From NCBI GenBank assembly GCA_013140935.1, contig JABFSD010000400.1:1-8197 (forward strand): a stretch of DNA of 8,197 bases. The letters are read 5' to 3'. Positions 7,005 through 8,197 of this stretch are shown piece by piece. Position 1 is the stretch's first letter; every line of letters starts with the position of its first letter. This DNA is from Acidobacteriota bacterium (lineage in GTDB: Bacteria > Acidobacteriota > Blastocatellia > RBC074). The notes under the pieces are model-generated. The model worked only from the letters and a program-made list of their open reading frames with translations, searched no databases and was not told the origin of the DNA. The translations under genes and the position numbers were made by a program.

Positions 7005-8197
7005 ATGGATGAGAACAAAGGGGGATCAACCTTGTTAGATTCAATCAAGACAGGCTGGATAGAGCACCCCATCAAGGCTGACGATCTGGCCCAACATTAT
7101 GAAACGCCCCTTTTTGTCGTTTCTGCGGCTCGGATTCGTCAGAACATTGCGCGCTTGCTAGAAGCGCGCCGACAGTTTCCGCGCCTCAAGCTGTGTTTTG
7201 CCTCGAAGGCGAATAATCTGTTGGGCGTCTTACGCTTAGTGCGCGAGGCCGGAGCCGATGTCGAAGTCAATTCAGGCGGTGAACTTTTCAAGGCACTCAA
7301 GGCGGGTTTTCGCCCCGATCAGATCGAAATGAACGGCATCGCCAAAAGCGAACGCGAACTCGTCGAAGCCATCGAAGCGGGCATTTACGCGATCAACGTA
7401 GATTCGCCTTACGAACTGGAGTTGATCGAACGACTCGCCGGGCGTTTGAACAAACGCGCGAACGTCACGATTCGTCTGGTCGCAGGGGTCGGCACACGTT
7501 CACATGCAGGTTTTCAGACGGCGCTTTACACATCGAAGTTCGGCATCTCGCCTGCACAGGTCAAAGAGATGATGTTGCGCGCCGTCGCCAAGCCGGAACT
7601 CATCAATCTGGTCGGCATTCACGTACACGTCGGTTCGCAAACGCCTGATGCCGAGCCTTATGTCGGAGCTTTCGGCGCGATGTGGGAAATCCTGCTGTGG
7701 CTTTACCGTGAGACGGGACACAAGTTGCAACACATCAACATCGGCGGCGGCATTCCGGTGAATTACTTGCGTGACAGCACGCAGGCCGAAGAGATCAGCG
7801 AGAACGAACGCGCGATGTTGGGGGCTACGTTGACGGCGGAAGAAATGATGAAGGCCACGATTGACGCTGTGCGAACTTCTGCACGCGCAGCGAATGCCGA
7901 ACACCTTTTGGACGAATTGGAAATCGTGATGGAACCGGGGCGTTCGGTGATTGCCGATGCGGTGACGTTGCTGACGACAGTGCGCAATGTGAAACATCGG
8001 CCTGAGACGGGCGAGAATTGGTTGCTGACCGATGCCGGATACAACCTGATGCTTTCGATGGTAATGTATCACTGGTATTACCACGCGGTGAATGTCTCGC
8101 GGCCCAATGACGAAGCGAACGCGCGCTTTCGGATGGCGGGGCCGTTATGTGATGGCGGCGACGTATATTTCGATATGCATGGCGATCATCATTTGCC
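7005..8197 (+). CDS. Fold-type III PLP-dependent amino acid decarboxylase (LysA/ODC superfamily), 3' end beyond window
   Basis: The frame runs 397 codons to the edge with no stop. K68 in FASKAN would bind PLP. GADVEVNSGGEL (83-94), KFGI (178-181), GIHVHVGSQ (204-212), INIGGGIPVNY (244-254, phosphate-binding glycines), EPGRSVIADA (310-319), TDAGYN (342-347) and GPLCDGGD (379-386, C382 supplied to the partner subunit's site) follow in the order normal for this family. These motifs place it with diaminopimelate decarboxylases, the last step of lysine synthesis. However, the usual CES tripeptide is CDG, the Arg-Pro after the DAG motif is S351-M352, and the NPGV motif reads VAGV. CDG occurs in ornithine decarboxylases, so the substrate could be diaminopimelate, lysine, ornithine or another amino acid. 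There are about 15-18 extra residues between 254 and 310. Many automatic annotations would say lysA. Confidence 0.9.
   Translation, partial: MDENKGGSTLLDSIKTGWIEHPIKADDLAQHYETPLFVVSAARIRQNIARLLEARRQFPRLKLCFASKANNLLGVLRLVREAGADVEVNSGGELFKALKAGFRPDQIEMNGIAKSERELVEAIEAGIYAINVDSPYELELIERLAGRLNKRANVTIRLVAGVGTRSHAGFQTALYTSKFGISPAQVKEMMLRAVAKPELINLVGIHVHVGSQTPDAEPYVGAFGAMWEILLWLYRETGHKLQHINIGGGIPVNYLRDSTQAEEISENERAMLGATLTAEEMMKATIDAVRTSARAANAEHLLDELEIVMEPGRSVIADAVTLLTTVRNVKHRPETGENWLLTDAGYNLMLSMVMYHWYYHAVNVSRPNDEANARFRMAGPLCDGGDVYFDMHGDHHL

Noticed and set aside
7500..8084. A 194-codon frame on the minus strand, rich in His and Arg
   Set aside because: It lies wholly antisense to the decarboxylase, whose conserved motifs show the plus strand is coding. 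The product has shadow-like composition.

Overview
The window is a piece of a bacterial chromosome with two divergent transcription units separated by about 536 bp of non-coding DNA. Six genes lie head to tail on the minus strand (bases 6468 down to 1), and one gene runs on the plus strand from 7005 off the right edge. GC content looks close to 50 % (estimated by eye from a few rows, not computed). The ABC exporter plus GDP-sugar genes point to a bacterium that makes a surface polysaccharide. The modules in the two leftmost genes resemble, from memory, modules common in Acidobacteriota proteins. That makes an acidobacterium my best guess for the host, with low confidence.

Minus strand, in order of transcription: a Wzt-type ABC ATPase (6468-5653), a Wzm-type ABC-2 permease (5617-4796), GDP-mannose 4,6-dehydratase gmd (4724-3708), GDP-L-fucose synthase fcl (3702-2752), an exported modular protein (2747-1443), and a membrane-anchored modular protein (1374 to the left edge, incomplete). 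Gaps are 35, 71, 5, 4 and 68 bp, so this looks like one operon. gmd and fcl together convert GDP-mannose to GDP-L-fucose. The ABC pair would export a lipid-linked glycan across the inner membrane. No glycosyltransferase is visible, so the cluster probably continues outside the window.

The two distal genes are built from two repeated modules that I can define from the sequence but cannot name. Module A (about 105 residues) begins with an F-D/E-D-G-W motif. Module B (about 120 residues) contains RWVNN.AE, EPGPG..KPFEL, VEGGG and RILNFRVF. The exported protein is A-B-A; the anchored one is A-B-B and continues past the edge. They are the least explained part of the window.

The plus-strand gene is a fold-type III PLP-dependent decarboxylase of the LysA/ornithine decarboxylase superfamily. 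PLP-binding motifs are intact, but several positions that define diaminopimelate decarboxylases are changed, so its substrate is open. Its upstream region has a perfect 7-bp dyad over a probable -10 box, then two overlapping inverted repeats that could form alternative hairpins. The upstream side of the minus operon has a bipartite motif repeated twice. No tRNA, rRNA, CRISPR array or mobile element was seen.
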